From contig CAWKOX010000020.1 in assembly GCA_963851095.1 (NCBI GenBank), positions 1-64,000 on the forward strand: a stretch of DNA of 64,000 bases, read 5' to 3'. Origin of the DNA: Oleispira sp963851095 (lineage in GTDB: Bacteria > Pseudomonadota > Gammaproteobacteria > Pseudomonadales > Oceanobacteraceae). This document shows, piece by piece, positions 46,362-54,911 of the stretch (positions within the stretch are counted from its first letter, which is position 1; the number at the start of each line of letters is the position of its first letter). The notes under the pieces are model-generated. The model was not told the DNA's origin. It made no database searches and worked only from the letters and a program-made list of their open reading frames with translations. A program made the translations under genes and the position numbers.

Positions 46362-47294
46362 CTATTCATTGACAATCCGATGCGTCTTCCAAAATGTTAA
46401 CGCCGCAGCGATCACTTCCTGCGGCGACTCAACCTGTGGGTAGTGACCCACATCATTAAGCAGCACGACATCAGGGTTGTTAATTAATTGGCGGTAACGT
46501 TCAACCATATGCAAACCAGATATTGGATCTGCTGTGCCATTAATTAAACGTAAAGGAATACGGCTATTTTCTAGTGCACCAACCCAGCGTTGACGATAGT
46601 GTTTTCGCTCTTGCATATAGCGAATAAGTTTGGGCATCACTCGAGAGCCATTATTATAATTCAATAACTGCCAATAAATGCTGAGCTCTTCTTCCGCAAC
46701 AGTTTTTTCACAAATATCAGAAAATGTTTTTTTGAATTTCTTAAACGTATACAGTTTTATTAACCAAGAACCTAGTGGACTGATTAATAATTTTTGCATC
46801 AAAACCGGTCGATGTGTTTCCGGAAATAAACCACCGTTTAATAAAATAATACTGTGAATCTTTCCCGTGATTGCCAAGGGTACTGCTTCTTGCTTTGTTC
46901 TTTCATGCTGGCGCGCTAATAATTCTTGCGCGACCGTATCTCCATAGTCATGGGCCAGTATGTGATAATCATGAATATCGAGTTCATTCAATAATGTTTG
47001 AAAAATATCGGCTTGATCGTGAATACTATATGGGTATTCGAGTGGTTTATCAGAAAAACCAAAACCCATCATATCCAATGTCACTAAACGAAAATGTGCA
47101 CTGAGCTCTGGCCAAATATGTTGCCAATCGATACTCGCGGTGGGAAAGCCATGAATCAATAATAACGTGGGCTTACTCATCTCTTGTAAAGAACGTTGAG
47201 CGCTGTCTCGATAGAAAATACGATAATCAATACCGAACCTTCTATAGATAAGAAAGTTGCCCGACTGCTGCCATTGATCCATATTTATACTCAT
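46362..47294 (-). CDS. Alpha/beta hydrolase of the MEST/PEG1 type
   Basis: 310 residues. Oxyanion motif LLIHGFPTASIDW (about 41-53), nucleophile elbow AHDYGDTVAQELL with Asp as nucleophile (about residue 115), and the catalytic His in DVGHYPQVESP. The LNGGLFPETHRPVLMQKLL and RYMQERKHYRQRWVGALENS blocks are close to vertebrate MEST and distinct from common bacterial haloalkane dehalogenases. Asp as nucleophile suggests epoxide or halide hydrolysis. It is four bases upstream of the DUF1499 lipoprotein gene in the same orientation. Confidence 0.87.
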   Translation of the reverse strand: MSINMDQWQQSGNFLIYRRFGIDYRIFYRDSAQRSLQEMSKPTLLLIHGFPTASIDWQHIWPELSAHFRLVTLDMMGFGFSDKPLEYPYSIHDQADIFQTLLNELDIHDYHILAHDYGDTVAQELLARQHERTKQEAVPLAITGKIHSIILLNGGLFPETHRPVLMQKLLISPLGSWLIKLYTFKKFKKTFSDICEKTVAEEELSIYWQLLNYNNGSRVMPKLIRYMQERKHYRQRWVGALENSRIPLRLINGTADPISGLHMVERYRQLINNPDVVLLNDVGHYPQVESPQEVIAAALTFWKTHRIVNE

Positions 47295-47297
47295 TAT

Positions 47298-47750
47298 TTA
47301 TTTCTCATAAGCCTTCTTTATTGCTTCGTAACGTTTTTTATTTACGCCTAAGTCAGAATGACCTAATCGTGAAGCAGAACGAATATGAAGAGTACTTTCT
47401 GTAATGAGAATTTCTACATCATCCACAAATTTAAGCCAATTACTTTCATACTCCGCATGTAAATACAGACCACTTGGCATCAACGATTTTTCTGTAATAA
47501 CGGTCCCACCAGTGTCCGCAATAGCGGAACGAATAGCCGTTGCTGTTTCTGCTTGATCGGCTTTAACTCCTAACGGCAATTGAAAGTGTTCTTTGTCGTT
47601 AAGCTGATAGGTTTGTATGCAATTAGGTTTATCGGGACAAGGGCGTAATTCTGAAGCATTGACCAGCCCTAAATCGCGAGGCGCTTGGCCAGCACAACCC
47701 GCCATTAATAGCAGAGCGGGAATAACGAAAGTGACATAACATTTTTTCAT
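47298..47750 (-). CDS. DUF1499 lipoprotein
   Basis: 150 residues from the ATG at 47750. Signal peptide with lipobox MAGC (Cys about residue 19). Family motifs CPDKPNCIQTY, ESNWLKFVDDVEI and RSASRLGHSDLGVNKKR are all present. The function is unknown. Confidence 0.88.
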   Translation of the reverse strand: MKKCYVTFVIPALLLMAGCAGQAPRDLGLVNASELRPCPDKPNCIQTYQLNDKEHFQLPLGVKADQAETATAIRSAIADTGGTVITEKSLMPSGLYLHAEYESNWLKFVDDVEILITESTLHIRSASRLGHSDLGVNKKRYEAIKKAYEK

Positions 47751-47822
47751 TTTAGTACCCAATAATAATTAAACATGTGCTGCTAGACTAATATACTTTT
47801 ATCAAACTTGCAGGTGCTAATA

Positions 47823-48686
47823 TTATGGACGAAGTAACGCGGCAATTTTCTCGGCCCAACGCTTATAGCCTTCGGCATTAGGGTGATAACCATCCGTCGC
47901 CATCCACTCTTTTTCGAGCGGCATTTCAATTTTTAAGTGCGTCCAATCTTGCTGCACACATAATTGACGTAGACTATTATCCAACTGCCAAGCTCGCAAC
48001 CCCAAGAATAAATTGAGTGGAAAAGGTAATGCCGGAAATAAATGCATCGGAGGCACTTGCGTAAAACAGACGTTAACCGGAGCACCTTCGCTTTCAACAT
48101 TCAAACGGCGCTGTTCAATCGTATCAATGCAATGCTTTAAATTCTTCACCCATGACCCTCGTCGAGTCATTGCAGTTGTATCATTAACCCCCATGGTTAA
48201 TAGAATAACGCTTGGGTCATTTTTCAGTACTTCCGTTTTTAATTGTTTATTCAGCTCGGCAATTGTAGCGCCATTTTGACCCATTGCTTGCCATGCCCAA
48301 GGGCTATCAGGGGCAGTTAAATAACGAATGACATGAGCCGTCAATCCTTGCTGAAACTCAACCACACCAACCCCTGCCACCGTACTTTCACCCACATGAA
48401 GCAGTGATTTCTTGTTTAGAGTCGCAGTCGAATTTAAAGAAGAAGCCTGATTAGTCACCTCGCTATCGCGCGGGCCACTCGCTTCGGGAAGTCGTAGGGT
48501 ATTGGCTTTTACTGATTTACCCTGTCGAAGAATGATGGGTAATAAAGGAAGAAGAGGAACATACAGGGAGTAACTCAATCCTCCCTGTATTTTTAAGATC
48601 ACTAGCTTTACGACTGAAAGCTTTACGGCTGAGAGCTTGGATATCGTGAGCTTTAATGCTTTATAAGCCAGCACAGTAGCAGCCAA
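47823..48686 (-). CDS. SGNH/GDSL-family hydrolase with N-terminal membrane segment
   Basis: 287 residues from a TTG that follows the TGA stop of the yeeN-type gene directly, suggesting translational re-initiation. Block I reads LLHVGESTVAGVG (Ser as nucleophile, GEST in place of GDS), block III MGVNDTTAMTRRG and block V DGYHPNAEGYKRW with Asp and His. The first 60 residues include a hydrophobic stretch (GGLSYSLYVPLLPLLPIIL). Likely a periplasmic or membrane-anchored esterase/lipase. Confidence 0.83.
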   Translation of the reverse strand: MAATVLAYKALKLTISKLSAVKLSVVKLVILKIQGGLSYSLYVPLLPLLPIILRQGKSVKANTLRLPEASGPRDSEVTNQASSLNSTATLNKKSLLHVGESTVAGVGVVEFQQGLTAHVIRYLTAPDSPWAWQAMGQNGATIAELNKQLKTEVLKNDPSVILLTMGVNDTTAMTRRGSWVKNLKHCIDTIEQRRLNVESEGAPVNVCFTQVPPMHLFPALPFPLNLFLGLRAWQLDNSLRQLCVQQDWTHLKIEMPLEKEWMATDGYHPNAEGYKRWAEKIAALLRP

Positions 48687-49409
48687 TCACTCTTCAAATG
48701 TACCGTTATGATAGATCTCTTGAACATCTTCTAGTTCATTCAACATATCAGAAAAACGCTCAAAGGCTGCCGCATCGTCACCCGCGATAGGATGCTCCAT
48801 TTGAGGCAAGTAGGTAATTTCTTGCACTTCAAAATCGATATCTGGATTCATGGCCGTTAATGCAGTTTTCGTTTTAAAGAACTCATTAGGCGGGGTTAAT
48901 ACTGTCACCATGCCATCTTCGCAATCGATGTCACTGACATCAACATCTGCTTCCATCAATGCTTCCAATGCGACATCTTCATCATCCCCTGCGAATACAA
49001 ACATCGCACGATGATCAAACATATGTAACACAGAACCTTGGCTGCCTACTTTCACTTTATTCTTAGTGAAAACACCACGAATATCACCAAAAGTACGGTT
49101 ACCGTTATCGGTTAAACAACCGATAAGTACCATAACGCCACCAGGGCCCATACCTTCATACAATGCCGGTACATAGTTTTCGCCAACACCCGAAGTCGCT
49201 TTTGCCAGAGCTTTATCAATAACGTGAGAAGGAACTTGGTCTTTCTTTGCACGCTCAATCATTCCACGTAGTGATAAGTTAGCCGTTGGATCTGCGCCCC
49301 CTGCTTTTGCGCAAACATAGATTTCACGGCCATATCTGGAATAAACTTTGGTTTTTGCCGAAGCCGTTTTAGCCATCGACAATTTACGGTTCTGATACGC
49401 TCTGCCCAT
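48687..49409 (-). CDS. yeeN: YebC/PmpR-family protein (YeeN type)
   Basis: 240 residues from the ATG at 49409 (MGRAYQNRKLSMAKTASAKT); three extra upstream codons are less likely. GREIYVCAKAGGADPTANLSLRGMIERAK and GPGGVMVLIGCLTDNGNRT are the conserved blocks, and the YeeN branch is marked by the MGRAYQNRK start in place of the YebC MAGHSKW opening. Members act as transcriptional regulators or, as shown more recently for YebC, in relieving ribosome stalling. Confidence 0.93.
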   Translation of the reverse strand: MGRAYQNRKLSMAKTASAKTKVYSRYGREIYVCAKAGGADPTANLSLRGMIERAKKDQVPSHVIDKALAKATSGVGENYVPALYEGMGPGGVMVLIGCLTDNGNRTFGDIRGVFTKNKVKVGSQGSVLHMFDHRAMFVFAGDDEDVALEALMEADVDVSDIDCEDGMVTVLTPPNEFFKTKTALTAMNPDIDFEVQEITYLPQMEHPIAGDDAAAFERFSDMLNELEDVQEIYHNGTFEE

Positions 49410-49568
49410 CGTAATCATTCTTTCTAATTGCTTAAGTTGAATAGATTGTACCTATTGTTCACCCCATCGGCCAGTCATCAGCACGATCTGATTACCACTA
49501 AACTGAGTCAGATATTGATATATCTGCTAACATCGAGTTGATTTTAATAATAACAATGGGCTTGTTCG

Positions 49569-50405
49569 ATGACTGTTCGCAATACGTATGAATATAAAAA
49601 AGGCCCTCATAGCGTTTATGGATTTCGTACTGGGCGCTTTGATTTTGGCATCAATACCACGTTTATTATTTACCGAATCGGTGGCACCTTGATTGATGCA
49701 GGGCCTAGTAACCAATGGCCAACCATCAGGCGAGTATTAAAGCCGCTAGATATTCATGCACTATTAATCACACACCATCATGAAGACCATAGTGGTAATG
49801 CCAACCGCATTAGTAAATTAAAAAATTTACTGCCTTATGCTCCATTACTCGGGCAAGAGAAATTAGCCAAAGGCTACCCAACCCCGTTATTACAAAAGCT
49901 GATCTGGGGAAGTCCTTTAAAGGTTCAAACTCAGACTCTGCCCGAGACACTGATAATCAATGAAGGCACACCTAGTCAAGCGGAAGTAATAGCCATTCCC
50001 ACACCGGGGCACGCAAAAGATCTAACCTGTTTGTTTCTTCCCAAGCAGAAATACTTATTTAGTGGTGATATGTATATTTCAAAATCACTTAAATACTTAC
50101 GTTCTGATGAAAATTTACAGCAACTCATTACCAGTTTAGAAACCCTGATTGAATTAGATTTCGAGATTCTATTCTGCCCACACCGAGGTATTGTTAAACA
50201 AGGAAAACAGGCATTAAAAGAGAAGCGAGATAACTTGTTAAACATGTGTCGGCAATCACAAGCACTGATGGCACAAGGATTAAGTGAATCAGAAATTGTT
50301 GTGGCGCTGCTAGGGCCTGAAGATCGCTTAGCTAAAATTTCCAAGTTTAATATATCGAAAGGCAACCTAATTCGTCAGGCCATGCTTTATAACGTCAAAG
50401 ATTAA
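49569..50405 (+). CDS. MBL-fold metallo-hydrolase
   Basis: 278 residues. The HxHxDH-type motif reads THHHEDHSGN (about 69-78), a downstream His is in PTPGHAKD and the metal-bridging Asp in FSGDMYIS. The C-terminal helical segment (LSESEIVVALLGPEDRLAKI) is typical of LACTB2/hydroxyacylglutathione-hydrolase-like members. The substrate is unknown. It ends 166 bases before the Zur-regulated DUF1826 gene. Confidence 0.9.
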   Translation: MTVRNTYEYKKGPHSVYGFRTGRFDFGINTTFIIYRIGGTLIDAGPSNQWPTIRRVLKPLDIHALLITHHHEDHSGNANRISKLKNLLPYAPLLGQEKLAKGYPTPLLQKLIWGSPLKVQTQTLPETLIINEGTPSQAEVIAIPTPGHAKDLTCLFLPKQKYLFSGDMYISKSLKYLRSDENLQQLITSLETLIELDFEILFCPHRGIVKQGKQALKEKRDNLLNMCRQSQALMAQGLSESEIVVALLGPEDRLAKISKFNISKGNLIRQAMLYNVKD

Positions 50406-50455
50406 GAACCCTTAATGGATCTGAATGATTCTATCGATAAGCTTATTTACAGCTT

Positions 50456-50476
50456 TTATGTTATAGTATAACATAA
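50456..50476 (+). promoter_or_regulatory. zur box: Perfect Zur-type palindrome before the DUF1826-COG0523 operon
   Basis: A 21-base perfect palindrome with the core GTTATAGTATAAC (50460-50472), identical to the gammaproteobacterial Zur consensus GTTATA-N-TATAAC. It overlaps a plausible -10 element (TATAAC at 50467) with a TTTACA -35-like sequence at 50446, so binding would block RNA polymerase. It is 94 bases before the DUF1826 start. Confidence 0.87.
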
Positions 50477-50570
50477 CAATTAATTCACTAATCATCCTAT
50501 CATCACCGCACTCAATGTTTGCTTATTAACAGATGATGAATTCTTTCATTTTTTCTATTGGAAAATCGCG

Positions 50571-51275
50571 ATGACCCCTGCAAGCAGCCTATCAAATACA
50601 CTAGACCACCAAGCAATAACGAATATCAGCACAGCATCAATCCAGAATAAGTACGGCCTAGCGACATCTTCTGATCCGCAAATTTGGACATCTTTTTATG
50701 AACCAGATATCCACCTTGCAATCTGGCAACGAAACCATACAGATGCCCTTAATACATCGATTAATGCGTTGCTTGCATTGAATACATTCAGCCAACTTCA
50801 GTTTTCTTCTTCGACTCACGATGTAGCCCAAAAGCTAGCGTTGCACATGCCACAATTTGAAAATCGTGAAGCATTACTTGAAGACATCACATTACTCACT
50901 GATATGTTCGCCTGCTTGTTCGACCAAGATGCCATCGGGCTACGCTTAAAAGTAATCGACACCCCAATGTGTCCAAGATTTCATGTTGATCAAATTCCCT
51001 CTCGCTTAATCACGACTTACGCAGGCCCTGCAACCGAATGGGTGCCTAATGAGTTTGCTGATCGAAGTAAACTTGGCGCGGGTAATAATGGATTAAGTGA
51101 TGAAGAATCAGGTTTATTGAAACAGCCCTGCCATATTCAATCTATGCATACTGCCGACGTAGCATTACTAAAGGGCGGACGCTGGCAAGGTAATGAAGAT
51201 AAAGGATTAATTCACCGTTCACCCAAGAACAGCGATGGACAGAAGCGCCTTCTATTAACTTTGGATTTCGCTTGA
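50571..51275 (+). CDS. DUF1826 family protein
   Basis: 234 residues, soluble, no signal peptide. The conserved Cys/His core CPRFHVDQIPSRLITTYAGPAT (about 124-145) and the C-terminal HRSPKNSDGQKRLLLTLDFA are the family hallmarks; the Cys, His and Asp could form a metal site. DUF1826 genes are recurrent neighbours of zinc-responsive COG0523 GTPases. It is the first gene behind the perfect Zur box, 55 bases before DUF2796. Confidence 0.87.
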   Translation: MTPASSLSNTLDHQAITNISTASIQNKYGLATSSDPQIWTSFYEPDIHLAIWQRNHTDALNTSINALLALNTFSQLQFSSSTHDVAQKLALHMPQFENREALLEDITLLTDMFACLFDQDAIGLRLKVIDTPMCPRFHVDQIPSRLITTYAGPATEWVPNEFADRSKLGAGNNGLSDEESGLLKQPCHIQSMHTADVALLKGGRWQGNEDKGLIHRSPKNSDGQKRLLLTLDFA

Positions 51276-51330
51276 GTCGCAATACTTACACATTATTCAA
51301 CGACGAATACGAAAATCAGGTACTTGTTTT

Positions 51331-51897
51331 ATGCAACAATTTTTTCTGAATCTACAAAGAGTGGCCTTGATATTTATCATAAGTGTATCAGCGTTTGGTC
51401 GCGAGTCTCTGAGCCCACATATTCATGGGGAGGCGGAATTGCATATTATAATGGATGGCAGCAAGTTGTTAGTAGAGCTGAATTCTCCGGCGATGAATCT
51501 ACTGGGCTTTGAGCATGCCATACACAATTCCGAAGATCAGGCGATGGTCGAAAACACTCGTGTTCATTTAAAAAACCCTAATGCCCTTTTCATTTTGAAT
51601 GACGGGAAATGCCAGTTAAAAGAACAAGCTGTAGATTTTTCAAATATTTTAAAAGCAAGCGAACATAAACATCACGAAACTCATGGACAAGACAACGACC
51701 CTCACACCAACTCTCATAAGGATATAGAAGCTACTTATTTATACCTTTGTGAAGAACCAAACAACCTTCACTCAGCTCGAGTTCTTCTTCTCGATGTCTT
51801 TCCAAATATTACGTCCCTGCACGTTCAATGGATTATTCATAACCAGCAAGGTGAAAACACTCTAAACCATAAGCACAATGACATTACCTTTCGATAA
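51331..51897 (+). CDS. DUF2796 His-rich periplasmic protein (PA4063-like)
   Basis: 188 residues. Signal peptide to about residue 24, then SPHIHGEAELHIIMDGSKLL and NSPAMNLLGFEHAIHN, the family's opening blocks. A central His-rich stretch (EHKHHETHGQDNDPHTNSHKD, about 111-131) should bind zinc. The homologous P. aeruginosa PA4063 is Zur-repressed and sits beside the ABC genes PA4064-PA4065. Here it would be a periplasmic zinc-binding protein. A 39-base gap separates it from the MerC-like gene. Confidence 0.88.
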   Translation: MQQFFLNLQRVALIFIISVSAFGRESLSPHIHGEAELHIIMDGSKLLVELNSPAMNLLGFEHAIHNSEDQAMVENTRVHLKNPNALFILNDGKCQLKEQAVDFSNILKASEHKHHETHGQDNDPHTNSHKDIEATYLYLCEEPNNLHSARVLLLDVFPNITSLHVQWIIHNQQGENTLNHKHNDITFR

Positions 51898-51935
51898 GCC
51901 AAAATTTAATCACTCATACGACCAAAGGAAAAAAC

Positions 51936-52361
51936 GTGAAATCTACATCAATGAACATGGACAAAATCGCCATAGGACTATCAACGCTTTGCACCGTTCA
52001 TTGCCTCTTACTTCCTATTATCCTAACCCTGCTACCTGCGTTGAGCTTAAATGTATTGGCTGACGAGATGTTCCATCAATGGCTACTGGTTGCCGTAATT
52101 CCTACCAGCCTTATCGCATTAACAATGGGCTGCCGACAGCACAAAAACCTTAGCGTGATGATATTTGGCTTGCTCGGCCTCACGATCTTAATTCTAACGG
52201 CATTTTTTGGTCATGATTTTCTTGGAGAATCAGGAGAAAAAATTGCGTCCGTAATAGGAGCAGCCGTCATAGCCTTTGGACATATTAGAAATAGCGCCCT
52301 CTGCAAAAACTGTAAAGCGACAGACCATCAATGCCATTCATCAAGTGCGATAGAAACGTAA
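51936..52361 (+). CDS. MerC-domain inner-membrane protein
   Basis: 141 residues from a GTG with AAGGA six bases upstream. About four membrane helices, with STLCTVHCLLLPIILTLLP (about 17-35) carrying the paired Cys and His of the MerC family. The C-terminus has further Cys/His residues (NSALCKNCKATDHQCHSSS). MerC proteins move divalent metal; in this context zinc rather than mercury is the likely ligand. It is 24 bases before the COG0523 gene. Confidence 0.83.
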   Translation: MKSTSMNMDKIAIGLSTLCTVHCLLLPIILTLLPALSLNVLADEMFHQWLLVAVIPTSLIALTMGCRQHKNLSVMIFGLLGLTILILTAFFGHDFLGESGEKIASVIGAAVIAFGHIRNSALCKNCKATDHQCHSSSAIET

Positions 52362-52385
52362 AATATCTAAAGGATACATATTCAC

Positions 52386-53381
52386 ATGTCTACATTTAAA
52401 GCGATCCCTACCAATGTCATTACAGGGTTTTTGGGAGTTGGCAAAACAACGGCTATTTTAAATTTGCTTAAACAAAAGCCTAAAGACGAACGCTGGGCAG
52501 TACTCGTCAATGAATTTGGCGAAGTTGGAATCGACGGCAGCTTACTCCATGGAAAAGACAGGGTAGAGCAAGGTATTTTTATTAAAGAAGTTCCTGGGGG
52601 CTGTATGTGCTGCGCTGCTGGCCTATCCATGCACATTGCACTGAATATGTTAATCGCCCACGCAAAACCCCATCGCTTAATCATTGAACCGACTGGACTG
52701 GGCCACCCTAAAGAAGTACTCGACATACTGAGCAGTGAACATTATCGTAGCATTATTGATCTTCGAGCGACTCTTACCTTGGTGGATGCACGAAAGATTC
52801 AAACTGAGCGCTACATCACTCACCCATCCTTTAATCAACAATTAGAAGTTGCTGATGTCATAATCGCCAACAAGTCTGACCAATATCAGCCCAACGATTT
52901 CCCTACACTGCTAGATTATGTAAAAAGTAAACAGTCACAAAACCATCAATCAATCTACAAAACATGTATGGGAAGCATTCAACAAGAGTGGTTAATCCCC
53001 GTGTCATCTTATAAGGCAGATAATCACCCAGCGCTACCCAAAGAAACAGACCAGCCATTTGATAGCGATCCCGTACTTCCTTCTTGTGGTTACGTTAGCA
53101 TCACGAATAAAGGAGAAGGGTTTTACAGTCAAGGCTGGATATTCAAAAATACATTTACCTTCAATCGAAATAAATTACAGACATTATTAACAGGTCTTAA
53201 TGTCGAACGGATCAAGGCCGTCTTCATTACCGACCAAGGTATTATTGCCTATAACCAAGCAGATACCGTACTCACAAAAATTGAAGTTGATGAAACATTT
53301 GATAGTCGCATTGAATGCATCGATCTTGTTAATTCGGCATTCGATAATCTTGAACAAAAATTATTAGATTGCCTTATATAG
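52386..53381 (+). CDS. COG0523 G3E GTPase, zinc-starvation metallochaperone type
   Basis: 331 residues. Walker A is GFLGVGKTT (about 14-22). The CxCC metal motif is in PGGCMCCAAG (about 74-78), Walker B-like EPTGLGHPKE is about 101-110, and the G4-type NKSDQ (about 165) gives guanine specificity. The C-terminal domain (from about 240) is short and lacks a long His tail. Zur-controlled COG0523 proteins such as ZigA or ZagA deliver zinc to client enzymes under starvation. It closes a four-gene run. Confidence 0.93.
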   Translation: MSTFKAIPTNVITGFLGVGKTTAILNLLKQKPKDERWAVLVNEFGEVGIDGSLLHGKDRVEQGIFIKEVPGGCMCCAAGLSMHIALNMLIAHAKPHRLIIEPTGLGHPKEVLDILSSEHYRSIIDLRATLTLVDARKIQTERYITHPSFNQQLEVADVIIANKSDQYQPNDFPTLLDYVKSKQSQNHQSIYKTCMGSIQQEWLIPVSSYKADNHPALPKETDQPFDSDPVLPSCGYVSITNKGEGFYSQGWIFKNTFTFNRNKLQTLLTGLNVERIKAVFITDQGIIAYNQADTVLTKIEVDETFDSRIECIDLVNSAFDNLEQKLLDCLI

Positions 53382-53412
53382 TTAATTATAAAAAACTCAA
53401 AAAATATAAATA

Positions 53413-54111
53413 TTAGTCAGGCACATAAAGCGATATGGAATTAACGGTAATGGAATAAGCAGCCGTGGCCATATCGTTTTCAACCAATGAGGTTTTAATT
53501 ACCCCGGTAATCCAAAAGGGGTCGTAAAGCGCATTCAATTTTAAACCCTGAGGATACGATACATAAATAAGCTGATTCGGAGGTGGCGGAGGCATATGAA
53601 TGCAAGCACCAAAATAAGGAACGAAAAAAAACTGAGTGACTGTTTGCTCCCCATCAAACTCTAGCGGCACAATAAAACCAGCAATTCGTACAGGCTGATT
53701 ATTGAATGCCTCAATCACACGCGTCGATACGAGTGCCTGTTGGTAACGCTTATCGCTAGCCGTCACAATAGCACTCTTAACACGATTGCTAAGTTGATCT
53801 TCTGGTGAGCCATCAACAATGTCATCAATATAATCTGGTTGATTCAGAATCGCCTCCAAATCGTCTTTCGGCATTAATTCTGTCCATTCAATGGTGCGAT
53901 AATTCACCTCCGGCTGCTCAGAGAACGATTCGGTAATCGCTTTATATTCAGTAACGATATCGCTAGTAATAGACGAAAAAAAACTCTCATCAGCGCTTGA
54001 TTTAAAGGCATAGCTTGTCATGATCACCATACATAACAACATAAATACCGTAGGATAACGGAGTGGGATATTCGTAAATAGTAACAAGTAGAATCCTCGT
54101 AGTATTTGCAA
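53413..54111 (-). CDS. DUF3299 family protein (PA4066-like)
   Basis: 232 residues. Membrane/signal segment about 18-40. The family motif FFFVPYFGACIHMPPPPPNQ (about 167-186) is followed by LIYV, and VRIAGFIVPLEFD precedes it. DUF3299 proteins are periplasmic and are encoded with the Zur-controlled ABC pair in Pseudomonas. It is divergent from the ABC genes here across a 107-base gap holding one Zur-like box, so both directions may be zinc-repressed. Confidence 0.88.
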   Translation of the reverse strand: MQILRGFYLLLFTNIPLRYPTVFMLLCMVIMTSYAFKSSADESFFSSITSDIVTEYKAITESFSEQPEVNYRTIEWTELMPKDDLEAILNQPDYIDDIVDGSPEDQLSNRVKSAIVTASDKRYQQALVSTRVIEAFNNQPVRIAGFIVPLEFDGEQTVTQFFFVPYFGACIHMPPPPPNQLIYVSYPQGLKLNALYDPFWITGVIKTSLVENDMATAAYSITVNSISLYVPD

Positions 54112-54157
54112 TGAAATGTTTACAATCTATCGCTTGGAATTAGCTTAATCATCAACC

Positions 54158-54170
54158 GTTATGATATAAC
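54158..54170. promoter_or_regulatory. zur box: Zur-like operator in the DUF3299/ABC divergent promoter
   Basis: GTTATGATATAAC matches the Zur core GTTATA-N-TATAAC at all but one position. It is 47 bases from the DUF3299 start and 49 from the ABC ATPase start, so it is central between the two. Confidence 0.75.
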
Positions 54171-54218
54171 ATCACAAGAACTAAGTCAGCATTAAACGGC
54201 AAGAGGTGAGCCTAGGTG

Positions 54219-54911
54219 ATGGTATCAATACACAACTTACGATTCTCTTATAACAATAAAAATCATGAGTCTATTATAGAAATACCTGAGTGGTCAGTTG
54301 CAGCAGGTGAGCAAATTTTTCTTCATGGCCCCTCTGGTTCAGGAAAAACTACGTTACTCAATCTTTTATCGGGTATTTTAACCTCAACAGAGGGCTGCAT
54401 TAAAATACTCGACCAATCACTTCATCTTATGTCAGAGCGCCAAAGAGATAAATTTAGGGCCAATCATATCGGCCTCGTTTTTCAACAGTTTAATCTTATT
54501 CACTACCTATCGGCACTGGATAACATTCGCCTCGCTAAGCGCTTCGCCAACGCCCCCTTTCGCAAAAAAGGTGACCATCGAGCTAAGGAACTGCTACACA
54601 CATTGGGAATCAAAGACGCATTGCATAATCAACCCGCCTCGGCTCTTAGCACAGGACAGCAGCAGCGTGTAGCAATTGCCCGCTCGTTAATTAATATCCC
54701 AGAATTATTAATAGTAGACGAACCCACCTCGGCACTGGATAGCCAGAGTCGCGATGCCTTTATGACAATGCTAATGGAAACAGTAACGCAGCATAATATA
54801 ACGCTGATTTTCGTTAGCCATGACCAATCACTCACCCAATATTTTTCGAAAACCGTTGCTTTGCAAGATATTAATATAGCCAAAGGTGATCTCTCATGTT
54901 TATCCGCCTAG
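54219..54911 (+). CDS. ABC transporter ATP-binding protein, LolD/MacB type (PA4064-like)
   Basis: 230 residues from the ATG at 54219. Walker A GPSGSGKTT (about 37-45), signature LSTGQQQRVAIARS (about 147-160), Walker B LLIVDEPTSALD (about 166-177) and the switch His in FVSHDQS. Overlaps the permease start by 16 bases. Closest in type to subunits pairing with FtsX-fold permeases, which usually drive periplasmic mechanical work rather than classical import. Confidence 0.92.
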   Translation: MVSIHNLRFSYNNKNHESIIEIPEWSVAAGEQIFLHGPSGSGKTTLLNLLSGILTSTEGCIKILDQSLHLMSERQRDKFRANHIGLVFQQFNLIHYLSALDNIRLAKRFANAPFRKKGDHRAKELLHTLGIKDALHNQPASALSTGQQQRVAIARSLINIPELLIVDEPTSALDSQSRDAFMTMLMETVTQHNITLIFVSHDQSLTQYFSKTVALQDINIAKGDLSCLSA

